DNA of 64,000 nt from Myxococcota bacterium (GTDB lineage Bacteria; Myxococcota_A; UBA9160; SMWR01). Position 1 is the stretch's first letter; every line of letters starts with the position of its first letter. The notes beneath the pieces were generated by a model. The model saw only the letters and a program-made list of their open reading frames with translations. It made no database searches and was not told where the DNA came from. The position numbers and the translations under genes are program-made. The DNA lies in the NCBI GenBank assembly GCA_022447545.1, contig JAKVBI010000010.1, forward strand, positions 317,996 to 381,995, in the 5' to 3' direction. Below are positions 38,463 to 48,220 of this stretch, in pieces.

Positions 38463-39434
38463 ATGGCCAAGATTCTGGTGACCGGTGGAGCGGGGTTCCT
38501 GGGAGGACACCTCGTTGGGGAGTTGATCAAACGGGGCGACGAAGTCACCTCCTATGGACGACATTTGCCCGACTCACCCATCGAAGGGGTTCGGTACCTC
38601 CAGGGCGATATCCGGGACGACCGCGGAGTCGACGCCGCGGTGGCCGGAATGGACGTAGTTTTCCACCTGGTCTCGAATTTTCGAAGTGCCGCTTCGGACG
38701 GAGAGGCCGAGTCGATCAACGTCACCGGAACCGAGCACGTCCTGCAGGCCGCCTTGCGTCACCGCGTCGATCGATTGGTACACACCAGCACCATCGGGGT
38801 CCACGGGAGCGTTCGCGAGGTCCCCGCCAATGAGCGTACGGCTTTCAATCCCGGGGACGCCTACCAGGAGACGAAACTCCGGGCCGAGCAGCGCGTCTGG
38901 GAGATCTATCGTGAAACCGGCCTGCCGATCAGTGTCGTTCGTCCCATCTCACTCCTCGGTCCCGGCGACGAGAGGATGGTCAAACTGTTCAAACTCGTAA
39001 AGAAGCGGCGTTTCGTCATCTTCGGCGATGGGAGCCCGCTCTTCCAGCCTGCCTACGTGGACGACGTGGTGGCGGGTTTCCTCCTGTGCATGGAAAAGGA
39101 CGAGGCCGTGGGCGAAGCGTTCATCCTCGGCGGCGACGAATATCTGCCGCTGAACGAACTGGTGGAGATGATCGCAGAGGAATGCGGTGTGAGGCCCTTG
39201 GGTCTCCACGTCCCCATGGCACCTATGCAATGGATGGCCAGTGTCTGCGAAGCGATCTTCCCGCCCCTGGGCCTCGAACCCCCGCTACACCACCGCAGAC
39301 TCAGCTTCTTCCAGAACCACCGCGCGTTTTGCATCGACAAGGCGCGAGAACGACTCGGTTTCGAACCCGAGGTGCGACTGCGCGACGCCATTCGACGCAC
39401 GCTCCATTGGTACGAAGATCACGGCTGGGTCTGA
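38463..39434 (+). CDS. NAD-dependent epimerase/dehydratase (extended SDR)
   Basis: A 323-aa extended short-chain dehydrogenase. The NAD(P) motif is ILVTGGAGFLGGHLVGELI, followed by LQGDIRD, STIGVHGS (catalytic Ser/Thr region) and the AYQETKLRAEQ active-site Tyr-x3-Lys. VVRPISLLGPGD and FQPAYVDDVV are also typical. The family acts on NDP-sugars, sterols or phenylpropanoids; in this glycan region an NDP-sugar epimerase or reductase is most likely, but 3-beta-hydroxysteroid-type members look alike. The ATG at 38463 begins MAKILVTGG and is certain. Confidence 0.88.
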   Translation: MAKILVTGGAGFLGGHLVGELIKRGDEVTSYGRHLPDSPIEGVRYLQGDIRDDRGVDAAVAGMDVVFHLVSNFRSAASDGEAESINVTGTEHVLQAALRHRVDRLVHTSTIGVHGSVREVPANERTAFNPGDAYQETKLRAEQRVWEIYRETGLPISVVRPISLLGPGDERMVKLFKLVKKRRFVIFGDGSPLFQPAYVDDVVAGFLLCMEKDEAVGEAFILGGDEYLPLNELVEMIAEECGVRPLGLHVPMAPMQWMASVCEAIFPPLGLEPPLHHRRLSFFQNHRAFCIDKARERLGFEPEVRLRDAIRRTLHWYEDHGWV

Positions 39435-39490
39435 GCCGGACCCAGACCGACCGCGCCACTCATCCAGTTCTAATATCTCTTTAATGCAGC

Positions 39491-39519
39491 TTTACAAATT
39501 CTGTAATTTTAAATATTAA
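39491..39519 (+). promoter_or_regulatory. Putative sigma-70 promoter of the giant LamG gene
   Basis: TTTACA (39491-39496) and TATTAA (39514-39519) are 17 bases apart within an AT-rich block; an alternative -10, CATAAT, lies at 39523-39528. Transcription would begin near 39526, giving a leader of about 135 bases. Confidence 0.5.
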
Positions 39520-39582
39520 GGTCATAATAAGTACATGAACTAAGACTCTTTGAATATAGAATAGTGCCTCGAGAGGTCGGGT

Positions 39583-39604
39583 GGTTCCGTGGTTCCACGG
39601 GACC
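39583..39604 (+). other. Hairpin in the leader of the giant gene
   Basis: GGTTCCGTG (39583-39591) pairs with CACGGGACC (39596-39604), one G-T wobble, with a GTTC loop. No T run follows. It lies between the putative promoter and the start codon and may affect mRNA stability or translation. Confidence 0.35.
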
Positions 39605-39661
39605 AGAACCCTGTAACCGTGACGCTGGGTGCCTTTTCCCGGGCGTCGCTGGAACGAAAAA

Positions 39662-42600
39662 ATGCTCAGAGGCCTATCCGTGCTCGGCTTTTTGCTGAGC
39701 ATTTCGATCACATTGCCGATTCTCGCCGAATCCGGAGGGCACTGGACCTTCGACGAAGGGCAGGGGAGTCATGCAGCCGATCGTCTGGAACGGGCCGGGA
39801 CTGCGGAACGGAGCCGTTCCGAGGCGGCCTGGAGCGACGGGGTCTTTGGCTCCGGTGCCGGCTTTTCCCATGAGAACTCAAGCTTTCGGGTTCCGACGTC
39901 GGGCGCTCTCAATCTGGGGGAGCAGTTCTCCTTGGCCGCCTGGATCCAGCCCTTCCGGTCGGGAACCCAGTACGTGGTCAAAAAAGCTGTCTACGGACAA
40001 ACCGATGGATACGAGCTTTCCCTTTCTTCCCGAGACAGAAGAATCTTCTTCCGCTTCAATCAAGCTTCCAGCCGCAACGACTACAGACTGCTTTCCGAAA
40101 CCGGATATCCAACCGACGGCGTTACTTGGATGCATGTCGCTGTCAGCTACGACGGACAGTGGATTCACATGTATGTCGACGGCCGTCTCGAAGATTCGAT
40201 CGTGGCTCCCGGACTCGTCATTCCCGAAAATGACGTGGATCTCTGGATCGGTTCAGGTCCTGATGGAAAGAACCCCTTCGAAGGCAACCTCGACGACCTG
40301 AGGCTCTACGATTTTGCTTTGAGTGCGGAACAGATCGCAGGGCTGACGACGAGTAGCGATGCCATCAGCGCGCCGGAAATCGCCCCACTCCCCGAAGAGG
40401 AAGCCACCGCAATCGGCACTTCGGAACTGCCCAGCAACGCGCCCCCCGGTTTAGCCGAATCTCAGGAAGCCGAAGGACAACCAGAAGCCGACGCCCCACT
40501 GACACGCGATGGACTCCTCGGTGAATGGAACTTTGACGAACAGGGAACCGGGATGGGCTCGGACACGTCGGGGCTGGAACTCCACGGCGACCTCAACGGA
40601 GTGGCGCAGAGCGTGACCGGGGTCCGCGGGGCTGCCTTCGGGTCCGCGGACGGAAGTGGCTTTCTCGAGGTCAACGCTCCCGACCAACTCGACGTCGGCG
40701 GTGCGATCAGCATCGCGGCTTGGGTTCGTCCAAATGTTCAGGCCACCCAGTACGTGGTAAAGAAAGCGAAGTGGGGCCGTGTCGACGGGTTCGAATTGGC
40801 GCTCTCGGGTTCCCTCGGGAGAGCCTTCGTACGTTTTAATCAGGCAAGTCTGGGAAACGCCCAACGCCTCGTGGCAACGACCGAATATCCACACGTCGGC
40901 GAGGTTTGGCAGCATCTCGCGGCCACCTTCGACGGGAAATGGATTCGACTCTACGTCGACGGAAAACTGGACGGTGAACTCTGGGCGCCCGACCTCGTAA
41001 TCGCCCAAAACGATTTGCCGCTGACTCTCGCTAGCGGATACCGGGGAAAGCATGGTCTTCAGGGAGACCTCGACGAGGTTCGCCTCTACGATCGAGCTCT
41101 TGCCCCAGCCGAGATTCATTCCCTGATGGCCGGTAACACCGCTGCCGCCGAACTCCCCAGCGGATCCGCAACGGGTTCGGATTCCAAAGATCCTCCCGTC
41201 GAGAATGCGGAACCGAACCCGGCTTCTTCGATCGCGGTCGGGTCCCTCGGCGGCAGCGGCAACTCAAACCCCTCGACGACCCAAGAGGCTTCCGACTCCG
41301 TTGCGAGCCCGGAAAGGCCTTCCGGCGACTCCGTATCGACTGGCGAAGACACCGTGGTGTCGTCCCCTGGAGATTCGTCCGGGACCGAGGACTTGTCAGC
41401 GTCTCCCGTTCTCGATCCAAGCTTGGGCGCGGCGTCGACGGAGTTGCTGGGTATGTGGAACTTCGACGCCGACGATTCGAACCGCATCGTGGATGCATCA
41501 GGCTTGGAACACCACGGCGACCTACAGGGGACTCGCGAGCCGACTCCTGGAATTCGGGGATCCGGATTCGCGGCCGGCCGGGGGTTGGCCCATGTCGAAA
41601 TCCCTCATCGAGAAGCACTGGAAACCGAAGGAGAAATCACTCTCGCAGCGTGGGTCCGACCCACCGCCCACGCCACCCAATACGTGATCAAGAAATCCAA
41701 GTGGGGGCGTGTGGATGGGTACGAGTTGTCCCTGTCGGGTGGATCTCCGCACCCCTTCGTCCGTTTCAATCAGGCGACTTCAGGCAACGCCTACAAGCTG
41801 GTCGGGAGCTCCACCTATCCCAGGGACGGGTCGTCCTGGCAACATCTGGTCGGCACTTTCGACGGTGAAACGATCCGGCTCTTCGTCGACGGTCAACTCG
41901 ATGCGAGTCAACCCGCCGCGGATCTGAAAATCCGAAAGAATGACCTTCCGCTGTCTCTGGCTTCGGAACCCGGTGGCAACAACGGTCTTCGGGGGGACCT
42001 CGACGAGGTTCGGATATTCAATCGAGCACTCGAGCTGGAGGAAATACAGCGGCTGATGATGGGCCAGGCCATCGATGAAGTGCCATCCGTCGTCCTCGAG
42101 GAAGATCCGAACGGAACCGACTCGCTCGTCGTCGAGCAACCCATGGACACCGACAATTCTGTCGTGACCGACACCAACGATGGTTTGCCAGCTCCCGACA
42201 CATCGAACGGCGCCCCCGAGCCGGTCCCGACCCCCGTTGCCACTCCGACACAACCCTCACCCGAGCTCGGCCCGGATGCTGAGGAAGGAGCTGCGGACCC
42301 CCAGCCCACCATCTCCACGGAGCTCGATCCAATTGTCGAACCAACCCCCGCAGCATCGGGCCCCACAGAGCCTCTTCCCCGTAAGAAGGTCGGGCACTGG
42401 ACATTCGATCGACCGGAGAATCTCGTGGCCTTCGACAGTTCGGGGCTTGGTCACGATGGATCGATTCAGGGAACCACGTTCGCCGCGGTCCCGGGCCGTT
42501 TCGGCCAGGCACTGGAATTCCGTTCCGGCGACAACCGTATCGAGATCGCCCATGCGAACGCCTTAAACGTGGATTCGGGAATGACTTTGACCGTCTGGGT

Positions 42601-45600
42601 TCGCCCTGAGCGTGAAGCCACGCAATACCTCGTCAAAAAGGCCAAGTACGGAAAAGTGGACGGGTACGAACTCGGTCTTTCTCTCAGTAGCCACCGCGCC
42701 TTTATTCGTTTCAACCAGGCCAGTTCCGGCAATGACTACAAGGTGCTCGCGAGTTCCACCTATCCCACCGATGGTGACCGGTGGCAACACCTGGCTGCCA
42801 GTTTCGACGGGAATGCGATTCGGCTCTACGTAGACGGGCAACTCGAAACCACCCACGATGCCCCCGGTTTGGTAATCGGCCGTAACGATCTCCCCATCAG
42901 TCTCGGTGCACAACAGGATGGCCGGGGATCGTTCGAAGGTGCCATGGATGACGTTCGGCTGTACGCCGGCGCTCTCGGACCGGACGAGATTCGTCAGGTG
43001 ATGGCCGGCCGAACCCTGGGTGCAGATAGTGATGGCGATGGTGTTCCCGATTCTCTGGACCTGTTTCCGTTGGACGCGATGGAGAGTCGTGACCACGACG
43101 GGGATGGCCTGGGCGACTTGGGCGATCCGGACGACGATAACGATGGGATGCCTGACGTCTGGGAAATCGAATACGCCTTCGATCCCATGGACGATAGGGA
43201 TGCAAACCTCGACGCTGACGGCGACGGAATGTCGAATCTCAATGAGTTTCAAACTTCGGGGCACCCACGAGATGGCGACCAAGATGGCATTCGCGACAGC
43301 GAGGATGCATTTCCGAGGGATTCAACCGAGTGGTCGGACTTCGATGAGGACGGGGTCGGGGACAACTCCGATCCGGATGTCGACGGAGATGGGATGGACG
43401 ACGCCTGGGAGTTGCTCTACGAACTCGATCCGCGAGACCCTTCGGATGGGAACTACGATCCAGACCGAGACGAAGCGTCCAACCTTCGAGAATTTCTAGA
43501 AGGCACAGACCCACGCCAGGGAGTTCCGCTGAATGCCCTCGGAATCTGGAGATTTGACGAGGGCGTCGAAAGCACTGTTTACGATGTCTCCGAGCGGGAA
43601 CATCACGGTCGCCTAAGCACCCATGTACCCCGCGTGTCCGGTGTCACCGGCCAAGCGCTTGATTTCACGGGAACCACCACGGCGCTTGTCACCGTGCCTC
43701 ACAGCGCGGATTTCGAAAACGCAAAACATTGGACTCTGGCTGCCTGGATTCGCCCCGTCGCCCGCAAGACACAGTTCATCATCAGCAAATTGGAATACGG
43801 ATTCCGAGATGGGATCGAATTGTCCCTTTCTGGACCCACGGGCCTACCCTACGTACGCTTCAACCAGGCGAGTCGCGGTAACGATTTCAAGATCTTCGGA
43901 GCCACTCGTTATCCGACGGACGGCCTCACGTGGATACACGTGGCAGCAACCTTCGATGGTGAAAACATCACCTTCTACACCAACGGTGTGGCAGAGACGG
44001 TTGTCGCCGCGCCGGACTTGATCGTCGGAAACAACACCCGCCCGCTTTCCATCGGGGCATCTAGCTCTGGAAAGAACCCCTTCGATGGTGCCCTCGACGA
44101 TGTTCGGATCTACGCTCGCGGATTGTCTTCAAGTGAGATCGATCGAATTCGGCGTGGGGATCTGCTTCTTTCAGATCCAGAGGAACTCAGCGGCGGACCC
44201 GGCACAACCCAGGAACCAGCCGAAATCGTTCAAACCGTGGATCCCACCCACGTGACCGTTCCATCGGACTCCCTGGACCTCTCGCCGGGTGAACTCGAGC
44301 AAGAAACGAACGGCTCGTCGCTCGAAACAGCGTCGCTAGAGTCGGATGAATCCCGCCCGGAGCAAGACGACTCTTCTGAGTCCCCGGGCCTGCCTCTCAC
44401 CGATGACCTCTCAGGCGAACGCGAGGGGCGCCATGAGGTCGGAATCTGGCAGTTCAACGAGGGAGTCGGCAGATTCATTGGCGATGCTTCGGGGCGTGGA
44501 AACGATGGAGAGTTCAAGGTCAAAGGGGAAGCCCCGATCTGGACTCCCGGAGTGTTCGGGAACGCTCTCGAATTCGATGGAAGCGGTTCACGAGTCACGG
44601 TCGCCGATTCCGACAGTTTGGACACCGCGCACGAATTCACGCTGTCCACCTGGATTCGGCCGTCGAAGCGGGGGACCCAGTATGTAGTGAGCAAATCCGA
44701 GTCCGATGATATCGACGGGATTGAAATTTCCCTGTCGGGCTACCAGGGAGTCCCCTTTGTGCGAGTGTCCCGTGCCTCGCGAGGGAACGACTTCAAGCTC
44801 TACGCGACCTCCCACTACCCGACAGACGGAACGACCTGGATGCACGTCGCCGGCGTGTTCGATGGCAGGATGCTCCGTATCTACATCAACGGCGTGCTTG
44901 AAGCGGAACGTTTGGCCGAAGATCTCGTCCTTCCAGTCAACGATTGCCCGATTTCAATAGGAGCGGGGTCTCGGGGTGAGATGGGCGTTCTCGGCGGGGT
45001 CGACGACGTGCGCCTCTATCGCCGAGCGCTCGATCCGAGAGAGCTACAGGAAGTGTTGGTCGGACGAGAAGTCCACATCGATACAGACGGAGATGGCGTC
45101 GTCGACATCGAAGATGCCTTCCCACTGGACGCATCGGAATTCTCGGACCTCGACTCCGACGGAGTGGGGGACGGGACGGACTCAGACATTGACGGGGATG
45201 GCATCCCCAATGTTTTCGAAAGAGACCACGGTCTCGACGCCCTGGATCCATCCGACGCCCTGACGGACCCCGACCTCGATGGCATCGCCAGTCTTCGCGA
45301 ATACGAACTGGGAACACACCCGACCGATCGAGATGGCGATGGAGTCGGCGATGCAAGGGATGCATTTCCGTCGGATCCGTCTGAGAATTCGGACATTGAT
45401 GGCGACGGGATCGGCGATGAGGCCGACCGCGACGACGATGGCGATGGCATGTTCGACAGCTGGGAGATCAGTCACGGGCTCGACCCGCACTCTAGCCAGG
45501 ATGCCTCAACGGATTCCGATGGAGATGGAATCTCGAACCGGGAAGAATTTGATCAAGGAACGGATCCGCGAATCAACCCGCGCTTGTTCCTCACGGGCAG

Positions 45601-48199
45601 TTGGGGATTCAACGAAGGGACCGGAGAGACCTTTGCAGACGATTCGAATCGTGGAAATCCAGGTGTATTGGGGACCGGTGTGAACTGGGCCCTTGGGGTG
45701 GGCGGATCCAGCCTCGAACTCTCCCCAAACGCCGAACCCGCATGGGTACCCACGGCTGCTGGATTGTCCCTGGTGCAGCGATTCACGACCATGGCCTGGG
45801 TAAAGCCCAATGCGACTGGACGTCAGACGGTCATTTCCCACCTGGGATCCTCAACAGGCCAGGGATACACGGTCGGGCTGACCGATCAGGGGCATGCCTT
45901 CGTGAACATCGTGAACGGCGACGGCCAACCGACCGTGGAAGTCAGAACTCCCGAGCCCCTTCTGGCCGATGGGAAGCGCTGGATCCACTTGGCGGCCCGC
46001 CGAGACGACGAAACGCTGACACTATTCGTCGACGGAATTGCCGTCGAATCGGCCCTCCACTCAGGTGGCACTCTGGAGACAGGTCCCTCGTCGATCAGCC
46101 TGGGCGGTGGAGGTTCCGGCGAGTTCATGTTCCATGGATCTCTCGATGCGGTCCACCTCTACTCCGAAGCTCTCCGAGACGCCGAGATCAGATTGGTCAT
46201 GTCCGTGGACGTCGTTCCCGATTGGGATGGTGACGGCCATGAAGACCTCGCCGATGCCTTCCCGAGGGACCCTACGGAGTGGTTCGATGCAGATGGTGAC
46301 GGGACGGGTGATCACGCTGATCCCGACGACGACAACGATGGCATGTCCGACGAATTCGAGCGCTTCTATGGTCTCGATCCACTGGATGCTCGAGATGGAT
46401 CGCTCGATTCCGATGGCGACGGTACGACAAACTTCGAGGAATCACTGTTCGGAACCGATCCCCGTGACGACATCGTCTACGGCAACGTCGGTACCTGGTA
46501 CATGAACGAAGGCGCCGGCAACACACTGATTGACAGTTCCCCCTGGTCGAACCACGGAACGCTCGGAACCACCGCGATCCTGGAGGAGGGGACACTCTCA
46601 CTTCTCGGAGCCGGGGCCGGCGCCATCATCGAACCGCATCGATCCCTCGATGCGACGACGGAATTGAGTCTGGCGGCGTGGGTCTCGCCCACAGGGATCC
46701 TCGATCAGAGTCTGATCACCAAGGGTTCGAACGGGACGATCAACGGCTATGAACTTGGCCTCGATCGCCTGGGTCGATCCTTCATACGCATCAATGGTGC
46801 AACCGAGGGTGACCGGAATGCGGCGTACTCCAAGAGTTCCTACCCCGCGGATGGGTTGAGTTGGATGCACATCGCGGCGACTTTCGATGGCACTGAGATG
46901 AAGCTCTACGTAAACGGGCACCTTGAAACTCAGATCTCTCGACCCGGCCTGAAAGTCGCCCGAAACGAACTTCCCTTGCAGTTGGGAGGGAGCGGAGAGA
47001 ACGGAAACGGCTATCGCGGGCGTCTGGATCACATGGCCGTCTACGATATTGCCCTCACTGGAGAAGAAATCCGCGAACTGATGGCCATCGAGCACCTTCC
47101 CGCACTCGACAGCTGGAAAGTGCATCCAAATGAAATCAGCCGCACGAGCACCGATACCCGGGACAAGCCCCAGTCGAAGGTCTGGAGGCACCGCGGCCAA
47201 TGGTGGGGCGTCTGGCCCGACAGCTCTGGAACCTGGGTATGGCGCCTGGATGGAGACGAGTGGACAAAGGAGTTGGAGGTCTCAGCACAGACGCTCACGC
47301 ATGCAGATTATGTGATCGAGGAGGCAACCGGTCTGGTTCATCTGGTTCTGGTAGCTGGCGAGGACACCACCCTCGTCAGCATTGAACCCATCAGCGAGAA
47401 CCCCCCGCGGTATGAACTCTGGAATCAAAGGAGGGAGCCAATCTCGTTCCCGCTCCTGGACGAAACCGAGACGGCCACCCTGGCGCTGGACAGCCATGGC
47501 GCACTATGGGTCGCGTACGATCAACGCGATTCCGTCGTGGTCCGGACAAGTTCCCAGCCGCCCTACACGAATTGGAGTGGAGAAATCACGATCGCGGCTG
47601 GAATCGATGACGACGACATCGGATCCATCGTCGCGCTCGGGAATTCCGTCGCCGTTGTCTGGTCGAATCAGCGCCGGGGACATTTCGGAGCCCGTATCCA
47701 TCTCGACGGCGACGAACCCATGAAATGGTCCGAGAAGGAAGTTCCCGTCGAAGGCGATTCGACAGATGGACCCATTGGGCTCGCAGATGACCACATCAAC
47801 ACGGCAACCACTTCCGATGGGACTCTTTACGTGGTCGTCAAGACCTCCTACGAGCACATCGACAATCGTCCCGAGATTGTGCTGATGGCGCGCAATCCGC
47901 AGGGTGACTGGAGCACGTTACACCCGGTCGCCTACTCGGGAACGCGGCCAATCGTGATGGTCAATGAGTTCACACGGGAACTCATCGTCGCCTATACGCG
48001 GAACATCGCCGGGGGCCCGATCGTCTATCGAACCAGCGGGATGGACGAGATCGCTTTTGGCTCCGAGCGGCTTCTCATGACCGGAAATCTCAACAACGCC
48101 CAGAGCACCAAGCAGAGCTTCACGGACACACTGGTCGTGATCGCAGCGAAACAGTCGAGCCATTCGAAGCGTCTGGTCTCGGTGAAACTTTCACCCTGA
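39662..48199 (+). CDS. Giant secreted LamG/TSP3-repeat protein (about 2845 aa)
   Basis: A 2845-aa exported protein. Residues 1-24 form a signal peptide (LRGLSVLGFLLSISITLPI). Then come eight LamG-like jellyroll domains of about 200 residues. Most begin like GHWTFDEG or LGEWNFDE, and most share a TQYVVKKA-type strand and an RLYDRALAPAEI-type ending. Three blocks of calcium-binding aspartate repeats (DSDGDGVPDSLDLFP, DPDDDNDGM) lie after domains 4, 6 and 7. Linkers after domains 1, 2, 3 and 5 are rich in Ser, Thr, Pro, Glu and Asp. The last 365 residues contain strand-rich repeats resembling an Asp-box-type propeller, with no sorting signal. A role as a surface adhesin or matrix protein is inferred. 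The ATG at 39662 directly precedes the signal peptide; an upstream GTG (39629) is less likely. Confidence 0.85.
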   Translation: MLRGLSVLGFLLSISITLPILAESGGHWTFDEGQGSHAADRLERAGTAERSRSEAAWSDGVFGSGAGFSHENSSFRVPTSGALNLGEQFSLAAWIQPFRSGTQYVVKKAVYGQTDGYELSLSSRDRRIFFRFNQASSRNDYRLLSETGYPTDGVTWMHVAVSYDGQWIHMYVDGRLEDSIVAPGLVIPENDVDLWIGSGPDGKNPFEGNLDDLRLYDFALSAEQIAGLTTSSDAISAPEIAPLPEEEATAIGTSELPSNAPPGLAESQEAEGQPEADAPLTRDGLLGEWNFDEQGTGMGSDTSGLELHGDLNGVAQSVTGVRGAAFGSADGSGFLEVNAPDQLDVGGAISIAAWVRPNVQATQYVVKKAKWGRVDGFELALSGSLGRAFVRFNQASLGNAQRLVATTEYPHVGEVWQHLAATFDGKWIRLYVDGKLDGELWAPDLVIAQNDLPLTLASGYRGKHGLQGDLDEVRLYDRALAPAEIHSLMAGNTAAAELPSGSATGSDSKDPPVENAEPNPASSIAVGSLGGSGNSNPSTTQEASDSVASPERPSGDSVSTGEDTVVSSPGDSSGTEDLSASPVLDPSLGAASTELLGMWNFDADDSNRIVDASGLEHHGDLQGTREPTPGIRGSGFAAGRGLAHVEIPHREALETEGEITLAAWVRPTAHATQYVIKKSKWGRVDGYELSLSGGSPHPFVRFNQATSGNAYKLVGSSTYPRDGSSWQHLVGTFDGETIRLFVDGQLDASQPAADLKIRKNDLPLSLASEPGGNNGLRGDLDEVRIFNRALELEEIQRLMMGQAIDEVPSVVLEEDPNGTDSLVVEQPMDTDNSVVTDTNDGLPAPDTSNGAPEPVPTPVATPTQPSPELGPDAEEGAADPQPTISTELDPIVEPTPAASGPTEPLPRKKVGHWTFDRPENLVAFDSSGLGHDGSIQGTTFAAVPGRFGQALEFRSGDNRIEIAHANALNVDSGMTLTVWVRPEREATQYLVKKAKYGKVDGYELGLSLSSHRAFIRFNQASSGNDYKVLASSTYPTDGDRWQHLAASFDGNAIRLYVDGQLETTHDAPGLVIGRNDLPISLGAQQDGRGSFEGAMDDVRLYAGALGPDEIRQVMAGRTLGADSDGDGVPDSLDLFPLDAMESRDHDGDGLGDLGDPDDDNDGMPDVWEIEYAFDPMDDRDANLDADGDGMSNLNEFQTSGHPRDGDQDGIRDSEDAFPRDSTEWSDFDEDGVGDNSDPDVDGDGMDDAWELLYELDPRDPSDGNYDPDRDEASNLREFLEGTDPRQGVPLNALGIWRFDEGVESTVYDVSEREHHGRLSTHVPRVSGVTGQALDFTGTTTALVTVPHSADFENAKHWTLAAWIRPVARKTQFIISKLEYGFRDGIELSLSGPTGLPYVRFNQASRGNDFKIFGATRYPTDGLTWIHVAATFDGENITFYTNGVAETVVAAPDLIVGNNTRPLSIGASSSGKNPFDGALDDVRIYARGLSSSEIDRIRRGDLLLSDPEELSGGPGTTQEPAEIVQTVDPTHVTVPSDSLDLSPGELEQETNGSSLETASLESDESRPEQDDSSESPGLPLTDDLSGEREGRHEVGIWQFNEGVGRFIGDASGRGNDGEFKVKGEAPIWTPGVFGNALEFDGSGSRVTVADSDSLDTAHEFTLSTWIRPSKRGTQYVVSKSESDDIDGIEISLSGYQGVPFVRVSRASRGNDFKLYATSHYPTDGTTWMHVAGVFDGRMLRIYINGVLEAERLAEDLVLPVNDCPISIGAGSRGEMGVLGGVDDVRLYRRALDPRELQEVLVGREVHIDTDGDGVVDIEDAFPLDASEFSDLDSDGVGDGTDSDIDGDGIPNVFERDHGLDALDPSDALTDPDLDGIASLREYELGTHPTDRDGDGVGDARDAFPSDPSENSDIDGDGIGDEADRDDDGDGMFDSWEISHGLDPHSSQDASTDSDGDGISNREEFDQGTDPRINPRLFLTGSWGFNEGTGETFADDSNRGNPGVLGTGVNWALGVGGSSLELSPNAEPAWVPTAAGLSLVQRFTTMAWVKPNATGRQTVISHLGSSTGQGYTVGLTDQGHAFVNIVNGDGQPTVEVRTPEPLLADGKRWIHLAARRDDETLTLFVDGIAVESALHSGGTLETGPSSISLGGGGSGEFMFHGSLDAVHLYSEALRDAEIRLVMSVDVVPDWDGDGHEDLADAFPRDPTEWFDADGDGTGDHADPDDDNDGMSDEFERFYGLDPLDARDGSLDSDGDGTTNFEESLFGTDPRDDIVYGNVGTWYMNEGAGNTLIDSSPWSNHGTLGTTAILEEGTLSLLGAGAGAIIEPHRSLDATTELSLAAWVSPTGILDQSLITKGSNGTINGYELGLDRLGRSFIRINGATEGDRNAAYSKSSYPADGLSWMHIAATFDGTEMKLYVNGHLETQISRPGLKVARNELPLQLGGSGENGNGYRGRLDHMAVYDIALTGEEIRELMAIEHLPALDSWKVHPNEISRTSTDTRDKPQSKVWRHRGQWWGVWPDSSGTWVWRLDGDEWTKELEVSAQTLTHADYVIEEATGLVHLVLVAGEDTTLVSIEPISENPPRYELWNQRREPISFPLLDETETATLALDSHGALWVAYDQRDSVVVRTSSQPPYTNWSGEITIAAGIDDDDIGSIVALGNSVAVVWSNQRRGHFGARIHLDGDEPMKWSEKEVPVEGDSTDGPIGLADDHINTATTSDGTLYVVVKTSYEHIDNRPEIVLMARNPQGDWSTLHPVAYSGTRPIVMVNEFTRELIVAYTRNIAGGPIVYRTSGMDEIAFGSERLLMTGNLNNAQSTKQSFTDTLVVIAAKQSSHSKRLVSVKLSP
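43022..43525 (+). repeat. TSP3-like calcium-binding block A
   Basis: Encodes repeated Asp-rich loops such as DSDGDGVPD, DHDGDGLGD, DPDDDNDGMPD and DVDGDGMDD, each matching the DxDxDG calcium-binding pattern of thrombospondin type 3 repeats. Leu/Pro spacer segments (LDLFPLDA, EDAFPRDS) recur between them. Located after jellyroll 4. Confidence 0.8.
45078..45580 (+). repeat. TSP3-like calcium-binding block B
   Basis: Encodes DTDGDGVVD, DSDGVGDGTD, DIDGDGIPN, DRDGDGVGD, DIDGDGIGD and DDDGDGMFD loops with IEDAFPLDASE/RDAFPSDPSE spacers nearly identical to block A. Located between jellyrolls 6 and 7. Confidence 0.8.
46211..46478 (+). repeat. TSP3-like calcium-binding block C
   Basis: Encodes DWDGDGHED, DADGDGTGD and DPDDDNDGMSD loops followed by LDPLDARDGSLDSDGDGTT. 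The DNA for DPDDDNDGM is close to that in block A, suggesting recent copying. Located between jellyrolls 7 and 8. Confidence 0.8.
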
Positions 48200-48220
48200 A
48201 ACCAAGCTTGGACGGTCGCC

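Larger units (their letters stand above)
39435..39661 (+). other. AT-rich promoter/leader region of the giant LamG protein
   Basis: The segment 39465-39560 is strikingly AT-rich (runs of T/A such as TTTTAAATATTAAGG) compared with the GC-rich surroundings. It holds a promoter-like pair (39491-39519) and a 9-bp stem hairpin (39583-39604). There is no gene inside. It separates the epimerase gene from the giant protein. Confidence 0.6.
39734..47095 (+). repeat. Array of eight LamG-like jellyroll domain repeats
   Basis: Approximate extents of the coding repeats: 39734-40340, 40511-41130, 41446-42060, 42385-43010, 43537-44150, 44437-45060, 45590-46205 and 46486-47090. Conserved DNA-level cores encode the TQYVVKK-type strand at 39965, 40745, 41675, 42620, 43769 and 44675. 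Repeats 2 to 4 look closest to each other; 7 and 8 are most divergent and lack the TQYVV strand. This points to several rounds of internal duplication. Confidence 0.8.

Noticed and set aside
39734-47095. A CRISPR or tandem DNA repeat array
   Set aside because: The repeats are long, imperfect and in frame with a continuous coding sequence, matching protein-domain duplication instead.
47100-48199. PEP-CTERM, LPXTG or similar sorting tail at the end of the giant protein
   Set aside because: The protein ends SVKLSP with no hydrophobic helix or basic tail.
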